This document shows, piece after piece, positions 17,506 through 26,246 of a stretch of 64,000 nucleotides of DNA. Both the position numbers and the translations under genes were made by a program. How positions within the stretch are numbered: the stretch's first letter is position 1; each line of letters opens with the position of its first letter. The stretch is from Cellulomonas sp. 73-145 (lineage in GTDB: Bacteria; Actinomycetota; Actinomycetes; Actinomycetales; Cellulomonadaceae): assembly GCA_001898185.1 (NCBI GenBank), contig MKTI01000005.1, forward strand, positions 372,001 to 436,000, read 5' to 3'. The notes beneath the pieces were generated by a model. The model did not search any database and was not told the DNA's origin. It saw nothing but the letters and a program-made list of their open reading frames with translations.

Positions 17506-18633
17506 TCAGGAGCCGAGCGCCGCTCGGTAGGCGTCGAGGTGCACGCGCGCGGCAGCGTCCCAGGTGAATCCCGCGGCGCGCTCCTGCGCCGCCCGGCCGA
17601 GCTCGGACCGGCGCTCCGGGCGCTCCAGCAGCGACCGGAGCGCGGCCGCGATCTGCTCGTCGGTGGTCCCGCCGTACTCGACGGCCTCGCCGCCGACCTC
17701 GGGCAACGACAGCTCCCGGCTGGTGAGCACGGCCGCGCCGCACGCCATGGCCTCGAGCACCGGCAGTCCGAAGCCCTCGCCGAGGCTCGGATAGGCCACC
17801 ACCTGCGCACCGCCCAGGAATCCGGCCAGGTCGGCGAGCGGCAGGTAGCCGGGGCGTCGCACCGTCAACTCATCCGGCACGGCCGCCAGCGCCGGCTCGA
17901 CGCCCTCGTCCCAGCCGGGTCCCCCGGCGAGCACCAGGGCCGGCGGCTCCTGCCACCCCGCGACCGCCGCCACCCAGCCGCGCACCAGCGCCGGGACGTT
18001 CTTGCGCGGCTCCAGGGTGCCCAGGAACGCCACGTACGGCTGGTCGGCGATGTCGAGCGTCGCACGAACCCGATCGCGCTCCACGGCGTCGGTCGGGTGG
18101 AACACCGCGGTGTCCACGCCGTGGTGGGCCACGTGGAAGCGGGCGACCTCCCCTCCGGCGTACCGGCGCACCTCGCGGCCCGTCGCCGCGGAGGGGACGA
18201 CGAGCGCGGCGGCGTGCCGCACCGCCCACCGCGTCGCGGTGCGGAAGAACCGCCCCTTGACGGCTGAGTGCAGGGACGGGTGGCTGAAGAACGTGGCGTC
18301 GTGCAGGGTCACCACCACGGGCACGCCGGCCGCGACCGGCATCGTGTAGTGCGGGCTGTGCAGGACGTCCGCCCGCCAGCGGCGCGCCACCCGCGGCAGC
18401 CCCAGCTGCTCCCACGCCATCCGTGCAGGCCGCCGTGCCACCGCTCCGGGTGCGACGACGATCTCGGCGCCCGGCACCGCTGCCGCCAGACGCTCGCCGT
18501 CCCGCGGCTGGACCACCGCCGCGAGCGAGACGTCCAGGGCGTCCAGCGCACGCAGCAGCTCCTCGACATACCGGCCGACGCCACCGCGGTCCGGTGGGAT
18601 CGCCGTCGCGTCGACGAGCACCCGCATCTTCAT
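17506..18633 (-). CDS. GT4 glycosyltransferase
   Basis: The 375-residue GT-B enzyme has the N-terminal loop IPPDRGGVGRYVEELL, AFLGTLEPRKNVPAL at the donor domain, and GEGFGLPVLEAMACG as the E-x7-E motif. This resembles mannosyl- or rhamnosyltransferases that extend O-antigen-like chains. Two in-frame ATGs lie two codons apart (18633 and 18627) and neither has a strong Shine-Dalgarno. It is divergent from the GT2 gene at 18787. Confidence 0.9.
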   Translation of the reverse strand: MKMRVLVDATAIPPDRGGVGRYVEELLRALDALDVSLAAVVQPRDGERLAAAVPGAEIVVAPGAVARRPARMAWEQLGLPRVARRWRADVLHSPHYTMPVAAGVPVVVTLHDATFFSHPSLHSAVKGRFFRTATRWAVRHAAALVVPSAATGREVRRYAGGEVARFHVAHHGVDTAVFHPTDAVERDRVRATLDIADQPYVAFLGTLEPRKNVPALVRGWVAAVAGWQEPPALVLAGGPGWDEGVEPALAAVPDELTVRRPGYLPLADLAGFLGGAQVVAYPSLGEGFGLPVLEAMACGAAVLTSRELSLPEVGGEAVEYGGTTDEQIAAALRSLLERPERRSELGRAAQERAAGFTWDAAARVHLDAYRAALGS

Positions 18634-18657
18634 CGCCAGCCGATCTGCACGGCGCCG

Positions 18658-18700
18658 AGCGTAACGGGGACGGTCGGCGCGGCGGCCTGCACGGTAGAGT
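18658..18700. promoter_or_regulatory. Divergent -10 elements between GT4 and GT2 genes
   Basis: TACGCT on the minus strand (18663-18658) and TAGAGT on the plus strand (18695-18700) both fit TAnnnT and face away from each other. They would serve the genes starting at 18633 and 18787. The -35 regions are not convincing. Confidence 0.35.
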
Positions 18701-18786
18701 CGCGGACCGCAGTCCCGCCGGCCGCGGTCCGCGCGCCCTCGCGCGGCGACCGCCCGTCCCCCAGCGATCCGGAGCCGTCTGACGCC

Positions 18787-19800
18787 ATGCGTGTCGCCGT
18801 CGTCGTGGTCACGTGGAACGCGCTCGGGCTGACGCGCCGGTGCCTGAACTCGATCCGCGACCAGCAGCTGCCCGCCGGGACGCAGATGCAGCTCGTCGTG
18901 GTCGACAACGGCTCGCAGGACGGCACGGCGGCGGCGCTGCGGGACGAGCCGGACGTGCTCCTCGTCGCGCTGCCGGACAACCGAGGGTTCGGCGGCGGGG
19001 TCAACGCGGCGCTGGCCGCCACGAGCAGCGACGTGGTCGTGCTGCTGAACAACGACGCGGTGGCGGAGCCGGGGTTCCTGGCCCACCTCGTCGCACCGTT
19101 CGGCGCGGGGACGCCTCGTCTCGGGGCGACCACCGGTCTCGTCCTGCTGAGCGGGTCGTTCGTGCCCGCCGGCCCCACCGGTCCCGCGCTCGTCGGCCAC
19201 GACGGCCGCCGCTGGGCCCGCTCCTCGGAGGACGGTGTCCGGCTGGTCAACAGCACCGGCAACGAGGTCACTCGGTCGGGCAACGGCCGCGACCGGGACT
19301 GGCTGCGACCCGCCGGGACCGTCTCGGCCGCCGCGGAGGTGTTCGGCTTCAACGGCGGGTGCGCCGCCCTGTCCCGGGCGGCCCTGGACGACGTGGGCGG
19401 CTTCACCGAGCCGCTGTTCATGTACTACGAGGACACCGAGCTGTCCTGGCGGCTGCGGCGGCGCGGCTGGGACGTCCGGCACGTGCCGGACGCGGTCACG
19501 GTGCACGACCACGCCGCGTCGTCGGGCACCGCCTCCGCGTTCTTCCTCGACCACAACGAGCGCAACCGGATCCTCGTCTGCCTGATGCACGCACCGTGGG
19601 CCGTCACGCTGCGGGCGGCCGTGCGCTCGGCGGTCCGCGTCGCGGTCGGACCGCAACGCCGCCGCCGGGCCCGCGCGCTCCTCGCGGCGCTCGCGCGCGC
19701 GCCGTGGGCACTGCAGCAGCGGCGAGCGGTCGACCGGACGGCGACGGTGCCTCGTGCGGTGCCGGCGGCACTGCTCGTGCCGGACGGGGCCTCGTCGTGA
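18787..19800 (+). CDS. GT2 rhamnosyltransferase-family glycosyltransferase
   Basis: The 337-residue GT-A enzyme reads VAVVVVTWNALGLTRRCLNS, LVVVDNGSQDGTAAAL, NRGFGGGVNAAL, VVLLNNDAVAEPGFL and FMYYEDTELSWRLRRRGW. This is the full signature of the rhamnosyltransferase-type GT2 group (WbbL/RfbF-like). dTDP-rhamnose from the neighbouring rml genes is the likely donor. It is coupled to the next GT4 gene through a GTGA overlap. Confidence 0.92.
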   Translation: MRVAVVVVTWNALGLTRRCLNSIRDQQLPAGTQMQLVVVDNGSQDGTAAALRDEPDVLLVALPDNRGFGGGVNAALAATSSDVVVLLNNDAVAEPGFLAHLVAPFGAGTPRLGATTGLVLLSGSFVPAGPTGPALVGHDGRRWARSSEDGVRLVNSTGNEVTRSGNGRDRDWLRPAGTVSAAAEVFGFNGGCAALSRAALDDVGGFTEPLFMYYEDTELSWRLRRRGWDVRHVPDAVTVHDHAASSGTASAFFLDHNERNRILVCLMHAPWAVTLRAAVRSAVRVAVGPQRRRRARALLAALARAPWALQQRRAVDRTATVPRAVPAALLVPDGASS

Positions 19801-20906
19801 GCGCGCCGCTGCGCGTGGGGCTGACGGTCGAGCAGCTCTGGCAACCGGTCCCCGGCGGTTCGGGGACGTACATCACGCGGCTGCTCGAGTCGCTCGCCCG
19901 CCGCCTGGACGTCGAGCCGGTGGGTCTGGCGGCAGCACACCGCCCGGGCCCGGTCCCCGAGGGCGTGCCGGACGTCCCCGTGCGATCCCTCCGGGCGCCC
20001 CGCCGCCTCCTCTACGAGGCGTGGAACAGGTGGGGCGCGCCACGTCCGGAGTGGCTGGTGCACGGCCTGGACGTGGTGCACGCCACCACGTGGGCCGTTC
20101 CGCCGACCCGGCGACCACTGGTGGTGACCGTCCACGACCTGGCGTTCCTCCGGGACCCGTCGCACTTCACGCCGCACGGCGTGGCGTTCTTCACCCGGGC
20201 CCTTCGGCGCACGCTGGACGAGGCCGCGGCCGTGATCGTCCCGTCCCGGGCGACCGCCGTGGACGTCGTCGAGGCCGGCTTCGCACCCGACCGTGTGCAC
20301 GTGGTGCCGCACGGGGCCCCCGGCTGGACGTGGACGCCCGACGAGCTGACCACGTTCCGCTCCACGCACTCGCTCCCGGACAGGTTCGTGCTGTGGTGCG
20401 GCACGTTCGAGCCCCGCAAGAACTTGGGCGGCCTGCTCCAGGCCTTCGCGATCGCGGCCGACGCGGACCCCGACCTGCACCTGGTGCTGGTGGGTCCGCG
20501 CGGCTGGGGAGAGCGGCCCGCCGCGCCCCGGGGCCCCTGGACCGACCGCGTGCACGAGCTCGGACGGCTGAGCACCGAGGACCTGCGGCTCGCCTACGTG
20601 GCCGCGCGCGCGCTCGCGTTCCCCTCGTTCTGGGAAGGCTTCGGGCTTCCGGTCCTCGAGGCGATGTCGGTGGGCACCCCGGTGGTGACCTCCCGCGAGA
20701 CGTCGATGGCGGAGGTGGCCGCAGACGCCGGCGTCCTCGTGGACCCGCGCGACGCCGACGCGCTGGCCGCCGGGCTGCTGCGGGCAGTGGGTCCGGACCA
20801 CGACGCGCTCGCTGCGGCCGCGCTGCGCCAGGCCGCCGCGTTCACCTGGGACGCCGCGGCGGACGCGACCGCGGAGGTCTACCGCTCGGTGGCCGGTCAG
20901 GCGTAG
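19797..20906 (+). CDS. GT4 glycosyltransferase
   Basis: The 369-residue GT-B enzyme has PVPGGSGTYITRLLESL at the N-terminal loop, LWCGTFEPRKNLGGLL, and WEGFGLPVLEAMSVGTP as the E-x7-E motif. The GTG start overlaps the stop of the upstream GT2 gene, so the two enzymes probably act in sequence on one acceptor. It converges on the polytopic protein gene at 20965. Confidence 0.9.
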   Translation: MSAPLRVGLTVEQLWQPVPGGSGTYITRLLESLARRLDVEPVGLAAAHRPGPVPEGVPDVPVRSLRAPRRLLYEAWNRWGAPRPEWLVHGLDVVHATTWAVPPTRRPLVVTVHDLAFLRDPSHFTPHGVAFFTRALRRTLDEAAAVIVPSRATAVDVVEAGFAPDRVHVVPHGAPGWTWTPDELTTFRSTHSLPDRFVLWCGTFEPRKNLGGLLQAFAIAADADPDLHLVLVGPRGWGERPAAPRGPWTDRVHELGRLSTEDLRLAYVAARALAFPSFWEGFGLPVLEAMSVGTPVVTSRETSMAEVAADAGVLVDPRDADALAAGLLRAVGPDHDALAAAALRQAAAFTWDAAADATAEVYRSVAGQA

Positions 20907-20930
20907 GCCATCGCACGACCGACCTGCCCC

Positions 20931-20951
20931 GGACCCGTCTCAGGCGGGCCC
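20931..20951. terminator. Hairpin between convergent genes
   Basis: GGACCCG and CGGGCCC form a 7-bp stem with one A-C mismatch round a 7-base loop in a 58-base convergent gap. No T-tract is present. Confidence 0.35.
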
Positions 20952-20964
20952 GCGGCTGGAACCG

Positions 20965-22500
20965 TCATCCGCTCGGGGCGGCCAGCACGCGGTCGAGCTC
21001 GGACGACGCCACGCAGAACGGCTCTCCGAACCGCGCCTGGTAGGTGCGCTGCACGTCGATGACCACGGCGGACCGGTAGTAGTCCGGCCACGGCCGGTCG
21101 GCCCAGCGGACGAGCACGGCGCACCGCGCGTCCGGAGTGCGCGAGGCGTCGACCGCCGCCGCCGTCAGCTCCCTGTTGCCGTCGAACGCGCCGCGAAGGA
21201 AGTCGCTGAGGTGCCAGGCCACCGTCAGCTGCACCAGCACGAACGCTCCGACCAGCATCGCGGCGGCCGCCCCCGTCCCCGCCGCCCGCGGCCCGCGCCA
21301 CCGCCCGGAGGCCGCCACCACGGCGAGCGCGACGATCACCGCAAGGGAACCGAGCGCGACGACGTGGTACATGTACACCTGCCCCGCCACCCGGATCTCC
21401 GAGGCGTACTTGAGCGTGAGCGTCTGCGTCGCCGTGGTCGCGCCCCACGCCACCGCGGCGCCGAGCGCGGGCGCCACGAGCCCACGCGGGTCGGGCACCA
21501 CGGGGACGCGCGACCCGGAGAGGCGGACCACGCCAGCGAGGGCCAGTGCGTACAGGAGCGTGAGCGCGGCCGGGACCGCGTCGAGGTGCGGCGGCCCGGC
21601 CGACGTGATCAGGTACGGCCAACCACCGCCGGGCAGCACCCCCACGAAGGCCGCCCAGGTCGACCTGAGCGCAGCGCGGCCGAGGGCGACGTCCGTGCCG
21701 GTGTACCCCCGCTGCTGGCCCGCGGACAGGAACCTCCCGGCGACGAACACGACGGCCGGCACCACGACGCCGGAGCCGAGCAGGGCGAGGACGCGGCCGA
21801 CGGCACGCGCGCCGCGCGACCTCCAGACCGCGATCCCCGCGACGACCAGCACGGCGGCCACTCCCACGACGACGCCGGCGAGCATCTCGTACCACAGCAC
21901 CGCCAGCACCCCCAGGACCCCGAGCCACACCACGTCCGACCAGCCGGACCGCCCCGGCGCCACGGCGCGGAGCGCCGCGCCGAGGACGACGAACCCGAGC
22001 AGCGCGGAGGCCCATCCGGCCATGAGGAACGACGAGACGGGATCGTTCGACCACGGATGCAGCTGCAGGCTTGCCCCCAGCACCGCGGCGGTCACCGCGA
22101 AGCACCGCGGCAGCAGGACGTCGTCCACCACGCCCGCGTGCCGCAGGCCCCAGGCCGTGCACCACGCGACCGCGAGTGCCGTGCCCCAGATCAGCGTGGC
22201 CCCCGCAAGCACCGCGACGGTCCTCGCGGGCAGGCCCGTCGCCGCAGGCAGCGCGTAGGACACGTAGTGGAACAGCGCCCCGAGGGCCTGCCCGAAGGGG
22301 TTGAAGTGGCCCGCCTGCTGGCCCGCCCGCCAGCCGTAGGCGAGCGCCTGGGACGCGCTCCCGCGGACCTCGCCATAGGTGAACAGGAAGGCGTGGAAGT
22401 CGTCGCCCATCAGAGGGACTCGTGCGACGGGGACAAATCCGGCCCCGAGCATCGCAGAACCCGCGGCGAACCACGGGAGAGCGGTCCGCACGCGCAGCAT
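20965..22500 (-). CDS. Polytopic membrane protein with GDDFHA motif (GT-C-like)
   Basis: The 511-residue protein has about 10-12 membrane helices. After the first helix it has VPLMGDDFHAFLF and then AGHFNPFGQALGALFHY. It ends in a soluble tail with RPWPDYYRSAVVIDVQ. A second protein in this window (50956-52485) shares all three blocks, so they are paralogues. An acidic pair in the first outer loop is the hallmark of GT-C enzymes and polymerases using polyprenyl-linked sugars, but I cannot name the family. The ATG is followed directly by the first helix; no strong Shine-Dalgarno is seen. Confidence 0.8.
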   Translation of the reverse strand: MLRVRTALPWFAAGSAMLGAGFVPVARVPLMGDDFHAFLFTYGEVRGSASQALAYGWRAGQQAGHFNPFGQALGALFHYVSYALPAATGLPARTVAVLAGATLIWGTALAVAWCTAWGLRHAGVVDDVLLPRCFAVTAAVLGASLQLHPWSNDPVSSFLMAGWASALLGFVVLGAALRAVAPGRSGWSDVVWLGVLGVLAVLWYEMLAGVVVGVAAVLVVAGIAVWRSRGARAVGRVLALLGSGVVVPAVVFVAGRFLSAGQQRGYTGTDVALGRAALRSTWAAFVGVLPGGGWPYLITSAGPPHLDAVPAALTLLYALALAGVVRLSGSRVPVVPDPRGLVAPALGAAVAWGATTATQTLTLKYASEIRVAGQVYMYHVVALGSLAVIVALAVVAASGRWRGPRAAGTGAAAAMLVGAFVLVQLTVAWHLSDFLRGAFDGNRELTAAAVDASRTPDARCAVLVRWADRPWPDYYRSAVVIDVQRTYQARFGEPFCVASSELDRVLAAPSG

Positions 22501-22600
22501 CCTCGAGACCTTTCGAAGAGGTTCGGGCGCGACCGTGTCGACTGACCACAAACCGGACGTCGGCGGCAGGCACCGTTGGCACGCCCGGGTGACTGTTTCT

Positions 22601-22629
22601 GTGAGGATAGCGGTGGCTGCTATCTTCAC
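22601..22629. promoter_or_regulatory. 29-base inverted repeat in divergent promoter region (operator candidate)
   Basis: The arms GTGAGGATAGC and GCTATCTTCAC are 11 bases long with a single mismatch, separated by seven bases. Each arm contains a TAnnnT hexamer (TATCTT on plus, TATCCT on minus), so the repeat could overlap two divergent -10 elements. It is about 78 bases from the perosamine-operon ATG and 101 from the ATG of the minus-strand membrane protein. Confidence 0.5.
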
Positions 22630-22706
22630 CCGGTCGGGCTCGCGCCTTCGTGCACGTGGGTTGTCGTTCCGCCCGCCGGCCTGTGCAAAAGGGGGGTTCT
22701 ACTGGC

Positions 22707-23318
22707 ATGCGCGTCGTCATCCTGGGCAACGGAGGCCACGCTCGCGCCTGCCTCGATGCCTGGGACCCGGCGTCGCAGCTCGAGCCGGTGGGCTACCTGG
22801 CACCGGAACCGGGCGACGTGCTCGGCCTCCCCCACCTCGGCACCGACGCCCAGCTGGCCGAGCTGATGGCCGGTGGCCTCACAGCCGCCTTCGTCGCACT
22901 CGGGTCCAACCACCTCCGGTCACAGCTCACGAGCCGAGCGCTTGCCGTCGGCTTTCGGCTGGTGACCGTTCTGGCGCCGACGGCCGTGGTCGGCGCGACC
23001 GCCGCCGTCGGCGCCGGGAGCGTGGTCATGCACCGCGCCGTGCTCGGTGCCAAGGCGCGGGTGGGCGAAGGATCGATCATCAACACGGGCGCGACGATCG
23101 ACCACGACTGCGTGATCGGTGACTTCGTGCACATCGCCCCGGGGGTGAACCTCGCGGGCACCGTGACGGTCCACGACCGCGCGATGATCGGTATCGGCGC
23201 CAGCGTCGTGCCCGGTGTGACCATCGGTGCGGACGCCGTCGTCGGTGCCGGCGCGGTGGTGCTGCACGACGTCCCGGCCGGCCGCACCGTGGTCGGCGTC
23301 CCTGCCGAGGAGAGATGA
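22707..23318 (+). CDS. PglD/PerB-like sugar-nucleotide N-acyltransferase
   Basis: The 203-residue protein has an N-terminal nucleotide-sugar domain with GNGGHA at residues 7-12. A left-handed beta-helix of hexapeptide repeats follows, and H133 in GATIDHDC is placed as the catalytic base of PglD. The family acetylates the 4-amino group of UDP- or GDP-4-amino-6-deoxy sugars with acetyl-CoA. It is coupled by ATGA overlap to a GDP-perosamine synthase, so GDP-N-acetylperosamine is the most likely product; a different acyl group cannot be excluded. AGGGGGG lies upstream of the ATG. Confidence 0.88.
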   Translation: MRVVILGNGGHARACLDAWDPASQLEPVGYLAPEPGDVLGLPHLGTDAQLAELMAGGLTAAFVALGSNHLRSQLTSRALAVGFRLVTVLAPTAVVGATAAVGAGSVVMHRAVLGAKARVGEGSIINTGATIDHDCVIGDFVHIAPGVNLAGTVTVHDRAMIGIGASVVPGVTIGADAVVGAGAVVLHDVPAGRTVVGVPAEER

Positions 23319-24430
23319 CCTTGATCCACATCGCCAGCCCCGACCTCTCGGGCAAGGAGTCGGCCTACGTGGCCGAGTGCCTGGAGACCACGTGGATCTC
23401 GTCCGTCGGGCACTTCATCACCGACTTCGAGGAAGCGTTCGCCGAGGTGGCCGGTACCCGCCACGTGGTAGCCACCAACAACGGGACCACCGCCCTGCAC
23501 CTCGCGATCGCCGCCCTCGGCATCGGGCCCGGTGACGAGGTCATCGTGCCGGCGCTGACGTACATCGCCACCGCAAACGCCGTGGTCTACGCAGGGGCCA
23601 CGCCGGTCTTCGCCGACGTCGAGCTGGACACGATGAACCTGGACCCGGCCGACGTGGTCCGGCGCATCACGGACCGCACGCGGGCCATCATCCCCGTCGA
23701 CCTGTACGGCCACCCCGCCGACATGACGGCGATCATGCGGATCGCCACGGAGCACGGCCTCCTCGTGATCGAGGACGCCGCCGAGGCGCACGGGGCAGCC
23801 GTCGACGGGCGACCGGTCGGCTCCCTGGGCCACGTCGGCGTCTTCAGCTTCTTCGGCAACAAGATCGTCACCACCGGTGAGGGTGGCGCGGTGACGACGG
23901 ACGACGACGACCTCGCCGCCCGCCTGCGGCTGCTGCGCGGCCAGGGCATGGACCCGAACCGGCGCTACTGGTTCAACGAGGTCGGCTTCAACTACCGGAT
24001 GACCAACGTCGCTGCGGCGATCGGCGTCGGTCAGCTGGAGCGGATCGGGGACCTGACGGCGCGCCGTCGCGAGATCGGCGCCCGCTACACGGAGCGGCTC
24101 CACGCGGTCGAGGGCATCCGGCTGCCGGTGCAGCGTCCCGACGCCCGCCGGGTCGACTGGCTGTACACGGTGGGCGTGGAGGGCTTCACCACCGAGCAGC
24201 GCAACCACCTCATCGAGCTCCTCGCGTCCGACGGCATCGAGACGCGCCCCGTGTTCTACCCGCTGCACCTGATGCCGCCCTACATCAGCGACCCGGTCCA
24301 GTCGTTCCCCGTCTCGGAGCAGCTCGGCGCACAGGGCATCTCCCTTCCGACGCACACGCTGCTCAGCGACGCCGACGTCGACACGATCTGCGACGCGTTC
24401 ACGCGTCGTGTTGCCGACGTGCGCGAATGA
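23315..24430 (+). CDS. perA: GDP-perosamine synthase (DegT/DnrJ/EryC1 aminotransferase)
   Basis: The 371-residue PLP aminotransferase has Lys183 in FSFFGNKIVTTGEGG as the Schiff-base lysine, with VIEDAAEAHG holding the cofactor. Its ETTWISSVGHFI, YWFNEVGFNYRMTN and IETRPVFYPLHLMP blocks closely match known GDP-perosamine synthases (RfbE/PerA) rather than UDP-sugar transaminases. It would convert GDP-4-keto-6-deoxymannose with glutamate to GDP-perosamine. The needed dehydratase, gmd, is encoded at 41638-42624. It lies between the PglD-like and DUF4214 genes, with overlaps on both sides. Confidence 0.88.
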   Translation: MTLIHIASPDLSGKESAYVAECLETTWISSVGHFITDFEEAFAEVAGTRHVVATNNGTTALHLAIAALGIGPGDEVIVPALTYIATANAVVYAGATPVFADVELDTMNLDPADVVRRITDRTRAIIPVDLYGHPADMTAIMRIATEHGLLVIEDAAEAHGAAVDGRPVGSLGHVGVFSFFGNKIVTTGEGGAVTTDDDDLAARLRLLRGQGMDPNRRYWFNEVGFNYRMTNVAAAIGVGQLERIGDLTARRREIGARYTERLHAVEGIRLPVQRPDARRVDWLYTVGVEGFTTEQRNHLIELLASDGIETRPVFYPLHLMPPYISDPVQSFPVSEQLGAQGISLPTHTLLSDADVDTICDAFTRRVADVRE

Positions 24431-25200
24431 GTGTGACGACGGCCGTCCGGCCGGACGAGCAACGAGCGCACCGCCGCAGGGCGACCTTCCTCCGCATCCT
24501 GACGACGGACCGGCCGCAGCCGGTCGCCGATGCGACGTCCTCGACCCCCCTGCTCGACCTCGTCGCCGGTCCCACGGACGCGGCGGTGACCGTCACGACC
24601 CTGTACCGCGAGGTGCTGAGCCGCGAGGCGGACGCCGAGGGCCTGAGCGCGTGGACGGGCCACATCAGGTCCGGGATGCCGGTTCGGGACGTGGCGCACG
24701 CCTTCGTGAGCTCTGCGGAGTTCGGTCGCCTCGCACGCGACCACCGCGAGAACGTGCTCGACCAGCTCGCGGCCTGGGACGCCCGCGTCTGGCTCGCCGA
24801 GATCGGCGTGGCGTTCCGGCCGACTGACCACCCGTACCAGGCGGGCAGGGTGTCCGACGAGATCTTCGTGCTGGCCCTCTTCGAGGTCGCGTACCACCGG
24901 AGCCCCACCGCGTCCGAGCTCGAGCACGAGCTCGGCAAGCTCGGCGGCGGCACCAGCCGCGAGTGGCTGCTGCGGGCGTTCGCGAACGCACCTGGTGTGC
25001 TCGCGCGGTCCGTGGGCGCGCGCGGGCGCGGCGTCCGGGCCCTCCTACGGCATCGACGAGACCGCTCGGCGCACCTGGCGGGCTTCCGCAACCTCGTCGC
25101 GCTCGCGGAGCACCGGCAGCTCACCGTGCTGATCGACGTCGCCGCCGGCCGGCCCCACGTCCTCCCGACACCCCGGACGTCGGCGGTGAACGACGCATGA
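24427..25200 (+). CDS. DUF4214 domain protein
   Basis: The 257-residue protein has no signal peptide or membrane helix. Residues about 45-115 carry the DUF4214 signature (TLYREVLSREADAEGLSAWTG, then a short helix ending FVSSAEF). A second, poorer unit follows (EVAYHRSPTASELEHELGKL). A basic tail stretch lies near 200-215. It is coupled to perA upstream and to a GT4 gene downstream, both by ATGA. Two secreted wall proteins in this window carry the same domain. The function is unknown; a scaffold or glycan-binding role is only an inference. Confidence 0.8.
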   Translation: MSVTTAVRPDEQRAHRRRATFLRILTTDRPQPVADATSSTPLLDLVAGPTDAAVTVTTLYREVLSREADAEGLSAWTGHIRSGMPVRDVAHAFVSSAEFGRLARDHRENVLDQLAAWDARVWLAEIGVAFRPTDHPYQAGRVSDEIFVLALFEVAYHRSPTASELEHELGKLGGGTSREWLLRAFANAPGVLARSVGARGRGVRALLRHRRDRSAHLAGFRNLVALAEHRQLTVLIDVAAGRPHVLPTPRTSAVNDA

Positions 25201-26246
25201 AGGTCCTGATCGCGTCCACAACGGTCCCGCACGTCGCCGGCGGCGGGTCGCTCATCGCGCGCTGGACGGCCGAGGCGATGCGCGAGGAAGGCCACCACGT
25301 CGAGGAGTTCTACCTGCCGTTCCCGACCGAACCGCGGCACGTGCTGTCCGCGATGGTGGGGCTCCGGTCCATGCCGTTCTCGGGAAGCGCTGACCGCCTC
25401 CTCGCGATCCGCTGGCCCGCGCACGTCATCCGGCACGAGAACAAGGCGACGTGGTTCATCCACCACTTCCGCCAGGTGTTCGACCTGTGGGACACACCTT
25501 TTCGGGGCGTTCCGGACAACGCCGAGGGAATGGCCTTCCGGGAGTCCCTCCGCCGCATCGACAACATGGCGCTCTCCGAGTCACGCGCCCTGTTCTCGAA
25601 CTCGTTGATCGTGCGGGACCGCCTGCGTCACTACAACGAGCTCGAGGCCGTTCCGCTGTTCCCGCCGCTCGGCGGCGACACGTCGCGATTCCGCACCGAC
25701 GAGTACGGCGACTTCATCTTCTACCCGAGCCGTCTGACCCCGATCAAGCGTCAGCTGCTGGCGATCCGGGCGATGCGTCACACGACGACGCCCGTCAGGC
25801 TCGTGGTCGCAGGCAGGCCCGACGTGGCCTCGTTCGGCACGGAGATCGAGGACTACGTCCGTCGGCAGGGGCTCGAGGACCGCGTCGACCTGCGGCTCGG
25901 CTGGATGCCGGAGGAGGAGAAGGTCGATCTGCTGGCTCGGTGCCTCGCGGTCGCGTACCTCCCTCGGGACGAGGACTCGTACGGGTACCCGTCGCTCGAG
26001 GCCTCCCACTCCGCGAAGGCGATCGTGACTCTCTCCGACTCGGGCGGAGCGCTCGAGTTCGTCCGCGACGGCGTCGAGGGTCTCGTCACGGAGCCGGGTG
26101 CCAAGGCCCTCGCAGCCGCGTTCGACCGGCTCTACCTCGACCGCGAGGCAGCCGAACGAATGGGGCGCCACAGCTTCGACCGTCGGGACGAGCTCGGCAT
26201 CAACTGGCCCAACACGATCGCCCGACTGCTCGGAGACGGCGCATGA
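25197..26246 (+). CDS. GT4-like glycosyltransferase
   Basis: The 349-residue GT-B protein begins MKVLIASTTVPHVAGGGSLI. It has FIFYPSRLTPIKRQLLAIRA in the donor domain and an unusual EDSYGYPSLEASHSAKAI in place of the usual E-G-F-G-x4-E motif. It closely resembles the next gene product (shared KRQL, LDLLARCLA-type and DEDSYGY blocks), so the pair arose by tandem duplication. Both ends are ATGA-coupled. The donor may be GDP-perosamine derivatives, from operon context only. Confidence 0.87.
   Translation: MKVLIASTTVPHVAGGGSLIARWTAEAMREEGHHVEEFYLPFPTEPRHVLSAMVGLRSMPFSGSADRLLAIRWPAHVIRHENKATWFIHHFRQVFDLWDTPFRGVPDNAEGMAFRESLRRIDNMALSESRALFSNSLIVRDRLRHYNELEAVPLFPPLGGDTSRFRTDEYGDFIFYPSRLTPIKRQLLAIRAMRHTTTPVRLVVAGRPDVASFGTEIEDYVRRQGLEDRVDLRLGWMPEEEKVDLLARCLAVAYLPRDEDSYGYPSLEASHSAKAIVTLSDSGGALEFVRDGVEGLVTEPGAKALAAAFDRLYLDREAAERMGRHSFDRRDELGINWPNTIARLLGDGA

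Noticed and set aside
24427..25200. DUF4214 protein as a glycosyltransferase or acyltransferase
   Set aside because: No nucleotide-sugar, hexapeptide or catalytic motif can be seen; only DUF4214-like units and charged helices.
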